DNA of 64,000 bases from Thiotrichales bacterium (GTDB lineage Bacteria; Pseudomonadota; Gammaproteobacteria; Francisellales; CACEW01): positions 1-64,000 of the forward strand of contig CANJQG010000002.1 of NCBI GenBank assembly GCA_947476405.1, read 5' to 3'. Below the pieces are notes generated by a model. The model was not told where the DNA came from and searched no databases. It saw nothing but the letters and a program-made list of their open reading frames with translations. The position numbers and the translations under genes are program-made. This document shows positions 34,376 through 42,266 of this stretch, one piece after another (position 1 is the stretch's first letter; the number at the start of each line of letters is the position of its first letter).

Positions 34376-35123
34376 ACATCGGCATGGATAAGCGCGACTT
34401 CGTCATATCAGCACCCTGAGGATTAATCACACGATGCGTGGTGGACTTATAAAAATGCCCCGTTGCCTCTTGCAACATATCCCCGATATTAATAATCAGA
34501 CTTTCAGGGTCTGGAATCACATCGACCCACTTTCCATCAGAACCAATCACTTGTAAACCAGGTTCCGTTGCCGCAGGTAAAAGCGTAATTAAGTTGATAT
34601 CCTCATGTGCCGCTGCACGAATCGCACCCGCCTCTTCGCCCCCTCGTAAACCAGGATAATGAATAATACGAAACAAAGTCCGCTCCATGGATAACATCGC
34701 ACTTAAAGGTTCGCTTAATTTTTGACGTGCTTCCTCAGGCATATACAATTCTAACCAATGGGTCAGTGTTTTTCCCAAATTGAACATGTCTTCAAATAAG
34801 CTGCGCGCAAGGGGAGAGACCTCTTGTGGATAACGCCCCCAGGGAAAATAAAGATTATAAAACTCCTTAATATCCTTGACCGCTGCACCCTTGGCTTTTT
34901 CAGCAATATCCGTAGGAACGTAGCCATCTTGGGTTTCCGTATTAATCGGATAATTTCGCTTGGCCTCCGATTTAAAAAAAGCGTCCCATTCTGCATACAC
35001 CTTTTCGATTTTAGCCCAGGAAACGGGATGGTTTTTTAAAATACCAAACCCAGTCTCCTTTAAAGAAAGAGCAAAATCCTGCGGCGCAGTAGGAGAAGCA
35101 TAATCAACCGTCAAAACATTCAT
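34281..35123 (-). CDS. 2-oxoglutarate/Fe(II) oxygenase, IPNS-like
   Basis: A non-haem iron oxygenase of the isopenicillin-N-synthase-like family, 280 residues. The double-stranded beta-helix core carries the iron triad: His and Asp in AAHEDINLITLL (about 171-174) and the second His in STTHRVINP (about 228). The RLSMPMF segment holds the Arg that binds the 2-oxoglutarate carboxylate. The substrate cannot be predicted. Its C-terminal codons lie on the opposite strand to the end of the cysteine desulfurase. Confidence 0.9.
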   Translation of the reverse strand: MNVLTVDYASPTAPQDFALSLKETGFGILKNHPVSWAKIEKVYAEWDAFFKSEAKRNYPINTETQDGYVPTDIAEKAKGAAVKDIKEFYNLYFPWGRYPQEVSPLARSLFEDMFNLGKTLTHWLELYMPEEARQKLSEPLSAMLSMERTLFRIIHYPGLRGGEEAGAIRAAAHEDINLITLLPAATEPGLQVIGSDGKWVDVIPDPESLIINIGDMLQEATGHFYKSTTHRVINPQGADMTKSRLSMPMFIHPRNDVRLSDRYIADAYLQERLRELGLIK

Positions 35124-35214
35124 AAAAACGCCTCATCAAAAAATAATACACCCAGTATACAAAATTTTGCAAATGGAAGAGAATAGGGCACAGTTCAAAT
35201 AACGCAAAACAAGA

Positions 35215-35841
35215 ATGACTCTCGCCAGCTTAATCGACTTTATTTTACATTTAAATCTCTATGTAGGACTATTGCTTGATCAATACCATCAATATGCCTA
35301 TATGATTTTAATGCTTATTATTTTTTGCGAAACAGGACTGGTCGTCATGCCCTTCCTACCGGGTGATTCATTAATTTTTGCGACAGGCCTCGCCTTTGCT
35401 ACCACGCACCGACCGATTTGGATTTTAATTATTCTCTTGATTGTCGCAGCTGCTTTGGGAGATAATTGCAATTATGGACTGGGACGTTGCTTTGGACGCA
35501 AATTATTTGTCAATTTCCCCCGAATATTTAAATGGGAATATTTAGAAAAAACAGAATTCTTTTATGCAAAACATGGCCCCATTGCGATTATTTTAGCACG
35601 CTTTATTCCGATGCTTCGCACTTTTATTCCGTTTTTTGCAGGTTTAAGCAAAATGCGCTATGCCTCCTATCTCTTTTTCAGCATTCTGAGCGCGAGTTTC
35701 TGGGTTTGCCTCCTTGGACTCTCCAGCTTCTATTTTGGACAAATCCCCTTTGTTCAAAACCACTTCTCTCTGGTTATTTTACTCATTATTATTGCATCAC
35801 TTATCCCCACTCTTTTTGCCTTCCTCAGAAATAAATGCTAG
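35215..35841 (+). CDS. DedA-family membrane protein
   Basis: A DedA/SNARE-associated (VTT-domain) membrane protein of 208 residues, related to flippases for undecaprenyl phosphate and phosphatidylethanolamine. Typical motifs: ETGLVVMPFLPGDSLIF (about 43-59) and ARFIPMLRTFIPFFAGLSKM (about 137-156), with re-entrant and transmembrane helices around them. No clear ribosome site precedes the ATG. Such a carrier-recycling function fits the sugar-transfer operons of this window, but DedA proteins are ubiquitous. Confidence 0.92.
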   Translation: MTLASLIDFILHLNLYVGLLLDQYHQYAYMILMLIIFCETGLVVMPFLPGDSLIFATGLAFATTHRPIWILIILLIVAAALGDNCNYGLGRCFGRKLFVNFPRIFKWEYLEKTEFFYAKHGPIAIILARFIPMLRTFIPFFAGLSKMRYASYLFFSILSASFWVCLLGLSSFYFGQIPFVQNHFSLVILLIIIASLIPTLFAFLRNKC

Positions 35842-35874
35842 AATCATGGATACAGCAAGATTAATTTAGTAGAA

Positions 35875-37233
35875 ATGAGCACTCCAAGTGACATTGAAAT
35901 ATTAAAATGGGCTGATGTTGAAGCACAATTTCAAAAACTGCTTCCCCATTTTAGCCCACTATTTGAATCCATTTTTAAAAACACTTCCGTCTCCTTTTAT
36001 CGCGTACGTTATACTTTCGGCACGAAGGTGATTCTGAATGGTCATTTGTCACTTCCTGATATATTGAATTCTGAACTTGAAAATCACATTCAATTACCGC
36101 TTGCCCTTGTCACAGAAGGGATTCTTGAAGCTGACATCAATTTGCCCAGTCATTTAATCCCGCTTTCGATTTTGAAACCAGGTTCTTTTTTCAATCTGAA
36201 TAGCTTGTTTCAACCCCTGATCCCTTCACACTATGTTCGAAATGCCTATACCTATACTGCGGGCTCACGCTCCTTATTAATTTTACCTAAAATTTCGCAT
36301 GAACAATATAACGAACGCCTCATGCGCTCTTTCTCCATTAATCCCGACATGCTGTGCCCAAAAACTTTTCTAGACCAGTGGCCGCTCTTTAAAGAACTCA
36401 TCAACGCACCTGAATTCAAAAGCAACTGGCATACCGAAATTATTATTTTTTCAAAGGAGGCGCTGGCTCTTATTCAAAGCAATCCGGGGCTTCAAGTCGC
36501 GCTTTTAAAACAAGAACACCAAAAAACTGATTTTCAAAACAATCAACTCATGTACGATTTGGTCTGGTCTATTTTTTCTGAAAACTTAAGTAATAGTATT
36601 AAAAACGGCCCCTTTATTGTTGAGACCGTTAAACATCTAATCAAATTAGCCATGGCAGAAATCCCTGGTTACATCCCCGCAACCAATAGCCTACAAGCTC
36701 CCCTTCCTGAACTCATCGATGTCTTTTTAAATGTTTATCGCATTCGATACTATCTTCCTATTTTCATGGAGCTTGATTATTTTAACCACCAAGATCCCAT
36801 TTATTATTCTTTGCAAAAACATACTTTCCTCTGTCATATTCCACAAAAAAATAATGCCAATCGCACTATTGATGAACTCACTGCCATCAAGGAATTGATC
36901 CTCTCTTTTACAGAACAGGTTCTTGAAAATAAGCTTCCTATTTCACTGGAAAATACGCTTCTACATAAAACCTTACAGGAAGTTGAGTTTGACTTTTTTC
37001 ATCCCCAAGGCGGTGAGCAGCTGAATACTGACATTGAAAGTATTGCTGAAGAAGACCCTCGCTTTACTCAGCTAACCGATAAAATTAGCTCCGATAAATC
37101 GGTTGTTTTCCCAAAACATTCTTTATTTTTTAACGGCTGCATTCGCATTCGACCGATTCGTCGCGAACCCAAGGTTACCATGAAAAATTTTCTGTCCAGC
37201 GCAGGGCCATTTAGATTGGATGACGACAAGTAA
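35875..37233 (+). CDS. unrecognised 452-aa protein
   Basis: I do not recognise this protein. It is soluble-looking, with no signal peptide or membrane helix, and mixes hydrophobic alpha/beta stretches (SFYRVRYTFGTKVILNGHL near residue 40) with a C-terminal acidic region. It ends in a basic block RIRPIRREP near residue 425 and a short acidic tail. It lies just after DedA, 33 bases downstream, with no strong ribosome site, and converges on the small Gly/Gln-rich gene. Its size and lack of housekeeping resemblance leave it as a possible effector or a Legionellales-specific protein. Confidence 0.5.
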   Translation: MSTPSDIEILKWADVEAQFQKLLPHFSPLFESIFKNTSVSFYRVRYTFGTKVILNGHLSLPDILNSELENHIQLPLALVTEGILEADINLPSHLIPLSILKPGSFFNLNSLFQPLIPSHYVRNAYTYTAGSRSLLILPKISHEQYNERLMRSFSINPDMLCPKTFLDQWPLFKELINAPEFKSNWHTEIIIFSKEALALIQSNPGLQVALLKQEHQKTDFQNNQLMYDLVWSIFSENLSNSIKNGPFIVETVKHLIKLAMAEIPGYIPATNSLQAPLPELIDVFLNVYRIRYYLPIFMELDYFNHQDPIYYSLQKHTFLCHIPQKNNANRTIDELTAIKELILSFTEQVLENKLPISLENTLLHKTLQEVEFDFFHPQGGEQLNTDIESIAEEDPRFTQLTDKISSDKSVVFPKHSLFFNGCIRIRPIRREPKVTMKNFLSSAGPFRLDDDK

Positions 37234-37241
37234 TCCGCTGT

Positions 37242-37583
37242 TTATTTTTTATTTTCTTGACTGGGCTGATCGTCATCAGAAGCGCCCAAATGACTGCCCA
37301 CAGGACCCATATTCGGGCTCAGGCCCTGAGCGGCTTCAACACCCAAATTATATTGGGCAGAAGCAGCCATTCCTGCGATTTCTTTTCCCGCACCTGCTGG
37401 AGCATATGAATTAGATAAGCCTTGCGCTTCACGCAAAGCGGCAATGCCCTTTGTCATCGATAACGCAGTCGATTGCTGCTGACTACTGCTCCCGCCCTCT
37501 TCATCTTGATTTTTATTGATAAAATCAAAAAGCTGATTGCGATCCATCTGTAAAATTTGCTTACTATCTATTTTTTCAGTCAT
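37242..37583 (-). CDS. small Gln/Gly/Ser-rich protein, unknown
   Basis: The ATG at 37583 follows AAGGTGG at good spacing; a GTG three codons earlier overlaps that site. The 113-residue product is hydrophilic: a helical N-terminus (KQILQMDRNQLFDFINKNQ), a Ser/Gln run, then an Ala/Gly-rich middle and an acidic, Gln-rich end. It looks partly disordered and cytosolic. No family is recognised. It is convergent with the 452-residue gene, eight bases between stops. Confidence 0.5.
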   Translation of the reverse strand: MTEKIDSKQILQMDRNQLFDFINKNQDEEGGSSSQQQSTALSMTKGIAALREAQGLSNSYAPAGAGKEIAGMAASAQYNLGVEAAQGLSPNMGPVGSHLGASDDDQPSQENKK

Positions 37584-37666
37584 GATTTCCACCTTTTTCT
37601 AAAACCTATTATAATTTAATATTTTTATTATTGCAAATATTTTCTCACTCTTTTTCTAAAATTAAC

Positions 37667-37696
37667 TTGCTTTTTAGACTTTTTTCATGCGATAAT
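37667..37696 (+). promoter_or_regulatory. candidate promoter of kdpF-like/transporter operon
   Basis: TTGCTT (37667-37672) and GATAAT (37691-37696) are 18 bases apart, and the predicted start lies about 20 bases before the ATG of the 29-residue peptide. It is a moderate match with no better alternative nearby. Confidence 0.45.
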
Positions 37697-37723
37697 GCGC
37701 CCCTTCTGAAAAAAAAGTACATC

Positions 37724-37813
37724 ATGGAATTTTTATATGCCTTAGGGGGCTTGGTTGCATCAGGATTATTGGTTTACCTGACTGTTGTACTTATTAAACC
37801 TGAATGGTTTTAA
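37724..37813 (+). CDS. KdpF-like micropeptide, 29 aa
   Basis: A 29-residue single-span membrane peptide starting MEFLYALGGLVASG and ending IKPEWF. Length, the single hydrophobic helix and the ending (family form LL-[RK]-P-E-x-F) match KdpF, the small subunit that stabilises the KdpABC potassium pump. In standard kdp operons kdpA follows. Here the next gene, 26 bases downstream, is a sugar transporter, and no kdpABC is in the window. It may be a stray KdpF or a small partner of the transporter. Confidence 0.6.
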   Translation: MEFLYALGGLVASGLLVYLTVVLIKPEWF

Positions 37814-37839
37814 TCAATTAAAAGTCTAAGGAGCACTGA

Positions 37840-39207
37840 ATGGACCATAAAAAAAACAAACCCTTCGTTTATATTGTTGGGTTTGCGGCTGCTTTAACTG
37901 GGCTTTTATTCGGCTTAGATACCGGAGTGATCTCTGGCGCACTCCCCTTTATTGCTAAGGAATTTCAACTGACGGTTGGAGAAAGTGAACGCCTTGCAAC
38001 GGCCGTATTAATTGGTGCAATTTTTGGGACCCTTTTTAGCGGCATGATTTCGCGTCGCCTGGGTCGACATTTTGCCATCTGGGTCTCTGCTTTTATTTTC
38101 TGCGTGGCCGCAATTCTCTGCGCGCTCTCAGTCAATTTATATATGCTCATTGCCATGCGGGTTTTACTGGGCATTGGGATTGGCCTGGCCTCTTTCACCG
38201 CTCCTTTGTATCTTTCCGAAATTGCACCTAAAAATGTACGCGGCGCCTTGATTGCGCTTTTTCAATTTATGATTACCATTGGGATTTTCGTTTCCTATCT
38301 AACCGACACGCTTTTTACTCCGACTGGCGATTGGCGCTGGATGTTTGGAATTACTTTTTTCCCGGCTTTTGCAATGTTTATGGCCGTACTCATTCTGCCT
38401 AAATCTCCGCGCTGGTTGATGTTACAGGGTCGCGCTGATGAAGCACGCGCTGTTCTGGGCCGCGTTCGAAGTCACGATGAAATTGATGAAGAAATTTCCG
38501 AAATTGAAAATGCGCTCAATAAAACACATCGCTTCCGAGATGTCTTTCATGGCACTGGATTTTTAAAAGTGCTGATTCTCGGTATTGCACTGCAAATGAT
38601 CCAACAGTTTTCAGGCATTAATACCATTATCTATTATGCGCCGAGCATTTTTAAAATGGCTGGATTTATTAGCCCTATGGCCCAAATGTATGCAACGATC
38701 CTAGTCGGAACCGTCAATGTGCTTACCACCATTATTGCCGTCATGTATGTTGATAAATGGGGACGTAAGCCCATTCTTTATTTTGGCTTGATCACCACCA
38801 GCTTCAGCTTATTATTCCTCGGATACCTTTTCCACATCGGCATTCATACTGAAGTTGCACAATATCTGGCGATGGCCCTGGTACTGACCTTTATCTTTGG
38901 CTTTGCCGTTAGCTTAGGCCCCATTGCCTGGATTATTTGTGCGGAAATCTTCCCCTTACAAGGCCGCGATGCAGGGGTTGCAGTCACCACAGCGACCAAC
39001 TGGATTTCCAATGCGATTGTAGTTGCTACCTTCCTGACCTTGGTTTCTGCTTTTGGCCCCGCCTCTACTTTTGGATTCTTTGGTCTTTTAGGCCTCATTA
39101 GCTTAGCCATTGTCATTCGCTTTATCCCAGAAACCAAAGGTGTTTCTTTAGAAAAAATCGAAGCCAATTTATTAGCAGGCAAAGCTTGTCGCCACTTAGG
39201 GGATTAA
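37840..39207 (+). CDS. MFS sugar:proton symporter
   Basis: A 12-span major facilitator of the sugar porter family (GalP/XylE/AraE type). Signatures: GLDTGVISGALPFI in helix 1, RRLGRHFAIW in loop 2-3, LPKSPRWLM at the end of the first half, QQFSGINTIIYYAP in helix 7, DKWGRKPIL, and the closing PETKGVSLE. The 455 residues are typical. TAAGGAG precedes the ATG. The substrate is a hexose or pentose; for an intracellular bacterium it would bring in host sugar, which is inference. Confidence 0.93.
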   Translation: MDHKKNKPFVYIVGFAAALTGLLFGLDTGVISGALPFIAKEFQLTVGESERLATAVLIGAIFGTLFSGMISRRLGRHFAIWVSAFIFCVAAILCALSVNLYMLIAMRVLLGIGIGLASFTAPLYLSEIAPKNVRGALIALFQFMITIGIFVSYLTDTLFTPTGDWRWMFGITFFPAFAMFMAVLILPKSPRWLMLQGRADEARAVLGRVRSHDEIDEEISEIENALNKTHRFRDVFHGTGFLKVLILGIALQMIQQFSGINTIIYYAPSIFKMAGFISPMAQMYATILVGTVNVLTTIIAVMYVDKWGRKPILYFGLITTSFSLLFLGYLFHIGIHTEVAQYLAMALVLTFIFGFAVSLGPIAWIICAEIFPLQGRDAGVAVTTATNWISNAIVVATFLTLVSAFGPASTFGFFGLLGLISLAIVIRFIPETKGVSLEKIEANLLAGKACRHLGD

Positions 39208-40101
39208 TTGCAACACGTTTATTTCACTCAGCCTGAATATTTACCCCTTCTTCAGACTGAGTTTTCACATGCCACTCTTTTTGGCGAAAACGCCTTATTT
39301 TCTGATGAGCGCATTGACTCTGTCTTTGCCGTCGATACCTGGCATGATTGCGAAACCCTCTCCTTTCAATCCATCAACGAGGCCGCTCATTTATTAAAAG
39401 AACGCGCTCGCCTTTGGCATTATGAAGGCCGCGCTTCATTTCGACGTGGCACCTTAATCGGCCAATCTTTACGTCTTTTAAAAACCAAACCGCTGATCTT
39501 TGGTACGCTACCGCCTTTAACGCCTTTTGGTATTTATACTCTGCTGGATGATCACCGCTTATTTTTATGTCACACCCCTCAAAAACCCATTCCTTTGGGC
39601 CAGATTGAATTTATTGAAAATAAAGTCATCCCGCCCAATCGCGCCTACCTCAAACTATGGGAAATGTTTAGTCTATTGCGTCAATTTCCCAAGCCAGGCG
39701 AAACCTGTTTAGATGTCGGTGCATCCCCCGGAGGATGGTCCTGGGTTTTAGCAGAATGCGGCGCCCAGGTTATTTCAATTGATAAAGCACCGCTGGCCCC
39801 CCATATTGCGAGCCATCCTCAGATTCGCTTTCAGCAAGGCAGCGCTTTTGCCCTGGACCCACGTGATTTTGACCCCATTGACTGGTTCTGCTCAGACATT
39901 ATCTGCTATCCCAAACGCTTACTAAGCCTGATCGAACGCTGGCTAGAATCAGGAAAAGTCCGCCACATGATCTGCACGATCAAACTGCAAGGGGATACTG
40001 ACTGGGACACTCTCCGCACGCTTCAAGCGATTCCAGGTGCAAAGGTCCAACATCTTTGGCACAATAAGCATGAACTTTGTTTTTATCACTCGCGCGATTG
40101 A
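39208..40101 (+). CDS. FtsJ/RlmM-like RNA methyltransferase
   Basis: A SAM-dependent 2'-O-methyltransferase of the RrmJ/FtsJ fold with an N-terminal extension like RlmM. The SAM loop LDVGASPGGWSWVLAE (about 170) and the acidic SIDKAPL strand are clear; SDIICYPKR and CTIKLQGD supply the Asp and Lys of the catalytic set. The gene begins with TTG at 39208, immediately after the transporter stop, with AGGGG six bases upstream; no ATG fits. The 297 residues are shorter than E. coli RlmM (about 366), so it may be an RlmM relative rather than the orthologue. Confidence 0.82.
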   Translation: MQHVYFTQPEYLPLLQTEFSHATLFGENALFSDERIDSVFAVDTWHDCETLSFQSINEAAHLLKERARLWHYEGRASFRRGTLIGQSLRLLKTKPLIFGTLPPLTPFGIYTLLDDHRLFLCHTPQKPIPLGQIEFIENKVIPPNRAYLKLWEMFSLLRQFPKPGETCLDVGASPGGWSWVLAECGAQVISIDKAPLAPHIASHPQIRFQQGSAFALDPRDFDPIDWFCSDIICYPKRLLSLIERWLESGKVRHMICTIKLQGDTDWDTLRTLQAIPGAKVQHLWHNKHELCFYHSRD

Positions 40102-40125
40102 AATTTAAAAAAAAACACGTACAAT
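40098..40125 (+). promoter_or_regulatory. candidate promoter of 298-aa membrane protein
   Basis: TTGAAA (40098-40103) and TACAAT (40120-40125) are 16 bases apart. They overlap the stop of the methyltransferase gene and precede the next ATG by about 29 bases. Confidence 0.5.
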
Positions 40126-40153
40126 ATAAACCAATATAATAATTAAGGAATGC

Positions 40154-41050
40154 ATGTTTTCTTTTTGCCGAAGATCTAAACCATCTAATGTTCAAACTGA
40201 AATGACCGTCCTCATCGCCGCACCGCAAAAAACATGGACTGAACGAGCCTACGCCTGCTGTCCCTCTATGGAAACACCTCCACGCGCGCTTCTAGCCGGC
40301 TTCATTCTTTCTGTAGCAGGGATCATCACCGGCGCGGTAGGTGCAATCACTCAAAATATAAGCGCTAGAAATGCAACAATCAGCTTTGTCAAAGCAGGAT
40401 TTTCGCTGCCTTCACTCCCCGGCCTAATCGATCCAACCCGCCCGAAATTTGAGCGCTGCAAAAGAGCAATACACATCTCGCTTCTCACTGTAGCAGCCAT
40501 TGTACCGTGGGGCAGCCTTGGCAAAAAATATCCTGCTTTATCGACAGTCTTAACCATCCTTATCCCCCCTCTGGTTGCCAGCTCCACCCCAAATTTCCCT
40601 CGCAGTTCGACTTATGCTATTTACTGTTTATCTGCTCTTGAATTAGCAGTGGGCATTTATTCTCTTAATCAAATAGAAACTGAAAAAATAGATGATTCTT
40701 TAAGCACGGCCAATGCATTGATCAGCCTTGCCTTTGCGCCCCTTGCCTTTGGCCATTTCAGCATGACACCCACTCACTTTATAAAACTGTCTCTTGAAAA
40801 TAAAATAAATTTTTTATGCATGCTGATGACGACAGGATTTTCACTTGGATCTCTTTCTAAAAAAGCCCCCCCTGTGCTTGTTGATCTTGCATTGACCACC
40901 ATTGTTTGCGCCGCAGCGGCTTTAAATCTTCACTTAATTAAACAGACTAAAGCGCCTAGAATGATTCCAGACGATACGAAAATTCCTACCAATATTTTAA
41001 CCACTTCTATAGACAAAAATGAAAGCCCTTCACTTCCAGCCTCAACTTAA
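40154..41050 (+). CDS. multi-pass membrane protein, possible effector
   Basis: This 298-residue protein is not recognised. After a basic, Cys-containing N-terminus (FSFCRRSKPS) come about seven to eight hydrophobic segments between residues 47 and 260 (for example ALLAGFILSVAGIITGAVGA), and then a Lys/Asp/Ser-rich C-terminal tail. TAAGGA precedes the ATG. A longer protein with the same layout and a similar start (PFSRCFRRPTSP) lies just beyond cca, so the two may be distant paralogues. Polytopic proteins with cytosolic, polar C-terminal tails are seen among Dot/Icm effectors; that link is speculative. Confidence 0.55.
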   Translation: MFSFCRRSKPSNVQTEMTVLIAAPQKTWTERAYACCPSMETPPRALLAGFILSVAGIITGAVGAITQNISARNATISFVKAGFSLPSLPGLIDPTRPKFERCKRAIHISLLTVAAIVPWGSLGKKYPALSTVLTILIPPLVASSTPNFPRSSTYAIYCLSALELAVGIYSLNQIETEKIDDSLSTANALISLAFAPLAFGHFSMTPTHFIKLSLENKINFLCMLMTTGFSLGSLSKKAPPVLVDLALTTIVCAAAALNLHLIKQTKAPRMIPDDTKIPTNILTTSIDKNESPSLPAST

Positions 41051-41107
41051 GCTTGCCAAAATACACGCCCCTTTATATCATGAGCATTCCCATTTAAACA
41101 GGACTCA

Positions 41108-42163
41108 ATCATCAAAACCTATCTTGTAGGCGGTGCGGTTCGGGATGCATTGTTATCCCTTCCCATTCATGAACGCGATTATATGGTCGTCGGCGCGAAT
41201 CCAGAACAGATGATCGCTCAGGGCTTTAAACCCGTTGGCCGTGATTTCCCTGTTTTTCTACACCCCAAAACCCACGAGGAATATGCCTTAGCCCGTACTG
41301 AACGCAAAACAGCGAAAGGGCATCAGGGCTTTACTTTTCATGCGGATGAAACTGTCACTTTAGAAGAGGACCTCTCTCGTCGCGACCTCACAATTAATGC
41401 TATTGCTCAAGATACACAGGGGCATCGGATTGATCCTTTTCAGGGTCAAGCGGATTTACAAAATCGTATTTTGCGACATGTCTCCCCTGCCTTTAAAGAA
41501 GATCCACTTCGCATTTTAAGAGTGGCTCGATTTCGGGCTTATCTGGGAGCTTTTGATTTTATTATCGCCCCTGAAACACTGAGGCTGATGCAAAGCATGG
41601 TTGCAGAAAATATGATTACAGAGCTTTCTGACGAACGCGTCTGGCAAGAAATTCTAAAGGCACTCAAGACAGACTATCCCGAACGCTTTTTCATCACTTT
41701 ACAAGAAATTAATTTATTACCCACCCTTTTCCCTCATTTAACCCAGAAAGGCATCGATGCTTTAATCCGAGCCAAAGCCATCAGCACCGATCCAGAAATT
41801 CGTTTTTCGGCACTTGCACATGAAGGACCTTATCTGCGAAGCGCACCTAAAGCATTCAGCGACTTGAGAGACCTCAGCGCGCGACATTTTGAAACAGCGA
41901 TGCATTTCAGCACATTAAATCCCCCCTCACAACTTGCTCTTTTAAAAAATCTGGATGCTCTACGCCGGGAAGATCGTTTTGACCAATGGCTGACAGCCTG
42001 CCATGCAATTCGTGCTGATTTTCCCAGAGTGCTTTTAATCACTGCATTGGGAAAACTCAAAGGAATCAATCGCCAAGCCATTGCAAAACAACAGCACTCA
42101 ACTCATGATATTCAAGACGCCATTCGAGCTGCCGAAATAATCGCTTTACAAACCTCAACTTAA
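41108..42163 (+). CDS. cca: CCA-adding tRNA nucleotidyltransferase
   Basis: The enzyme adds or repairs the 3' CCA end of tRNAs. The class II nucleotidyltransferase motifs are intact: YLVGGAVRD, then RDYMVVG with the metal Asp, DLSRRDLTINA, and EDPLRILRVARF. To include the essential GGAVRD the protein must start upstream of 41126, yet between the in-frame stop at 41081 and that motif there is no ATG, GTG or TTG. The only candidates are ATC codons at 41108 or 41111, with AGGA at 41100-41103. About 351 residues result. The C-terminal HD phosphohydrolase domain of the E. coli enzyme is largely missing. Confidence 0.85.
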   Translation: MIKTYLVGGAVRDALLSLPIHERDYMVVGANPEQMIAQGFKPVGRDFPVFLHPKTHEEYALARTERKTAKGHQGFTFHADETVTLEEDLSRRDLTINAIAQDTQGHRIDPFQGQADLQNRILRHVSPAFKEDPLRILRVARFRAYLGAFDFIIAPETLRLMQSMVAENMITELSDERVWQEILKALKTDYPERFFITLQEINLLPTLFPHLTQKGIDALIRAKAISTDPEIRFSALAHEGPYLRSAPKAFSDLRDLSARHFETAMHFSTLNPPSQLALLKNLDALRREDRFDQWLTACHAIRADFPRVLLITALGKLKGINRQAIAKQQHSTHDIQDAIRAAEIIALQTST

Positions 42164-42266
42164 ATCAATCCGAATTATTTAAAAAAGCCCCCAATAAAAA
42201 GCTGTATTTTTATTATAGGATGCGTATAATGCGCGATATTATAAAAAATACACCCTACACTCAAAC

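Noticed and set aside
37631..37723. Longer version of the KdpF-like peptide
   Set aside because: It would start before the promoter, and the extension has no resemblance to KdpF.
41150..41152. TTG as the cca start codon
   Set aside because: It would remove the essential YLVGGAVRD motif that is clearly encoded just upstream.
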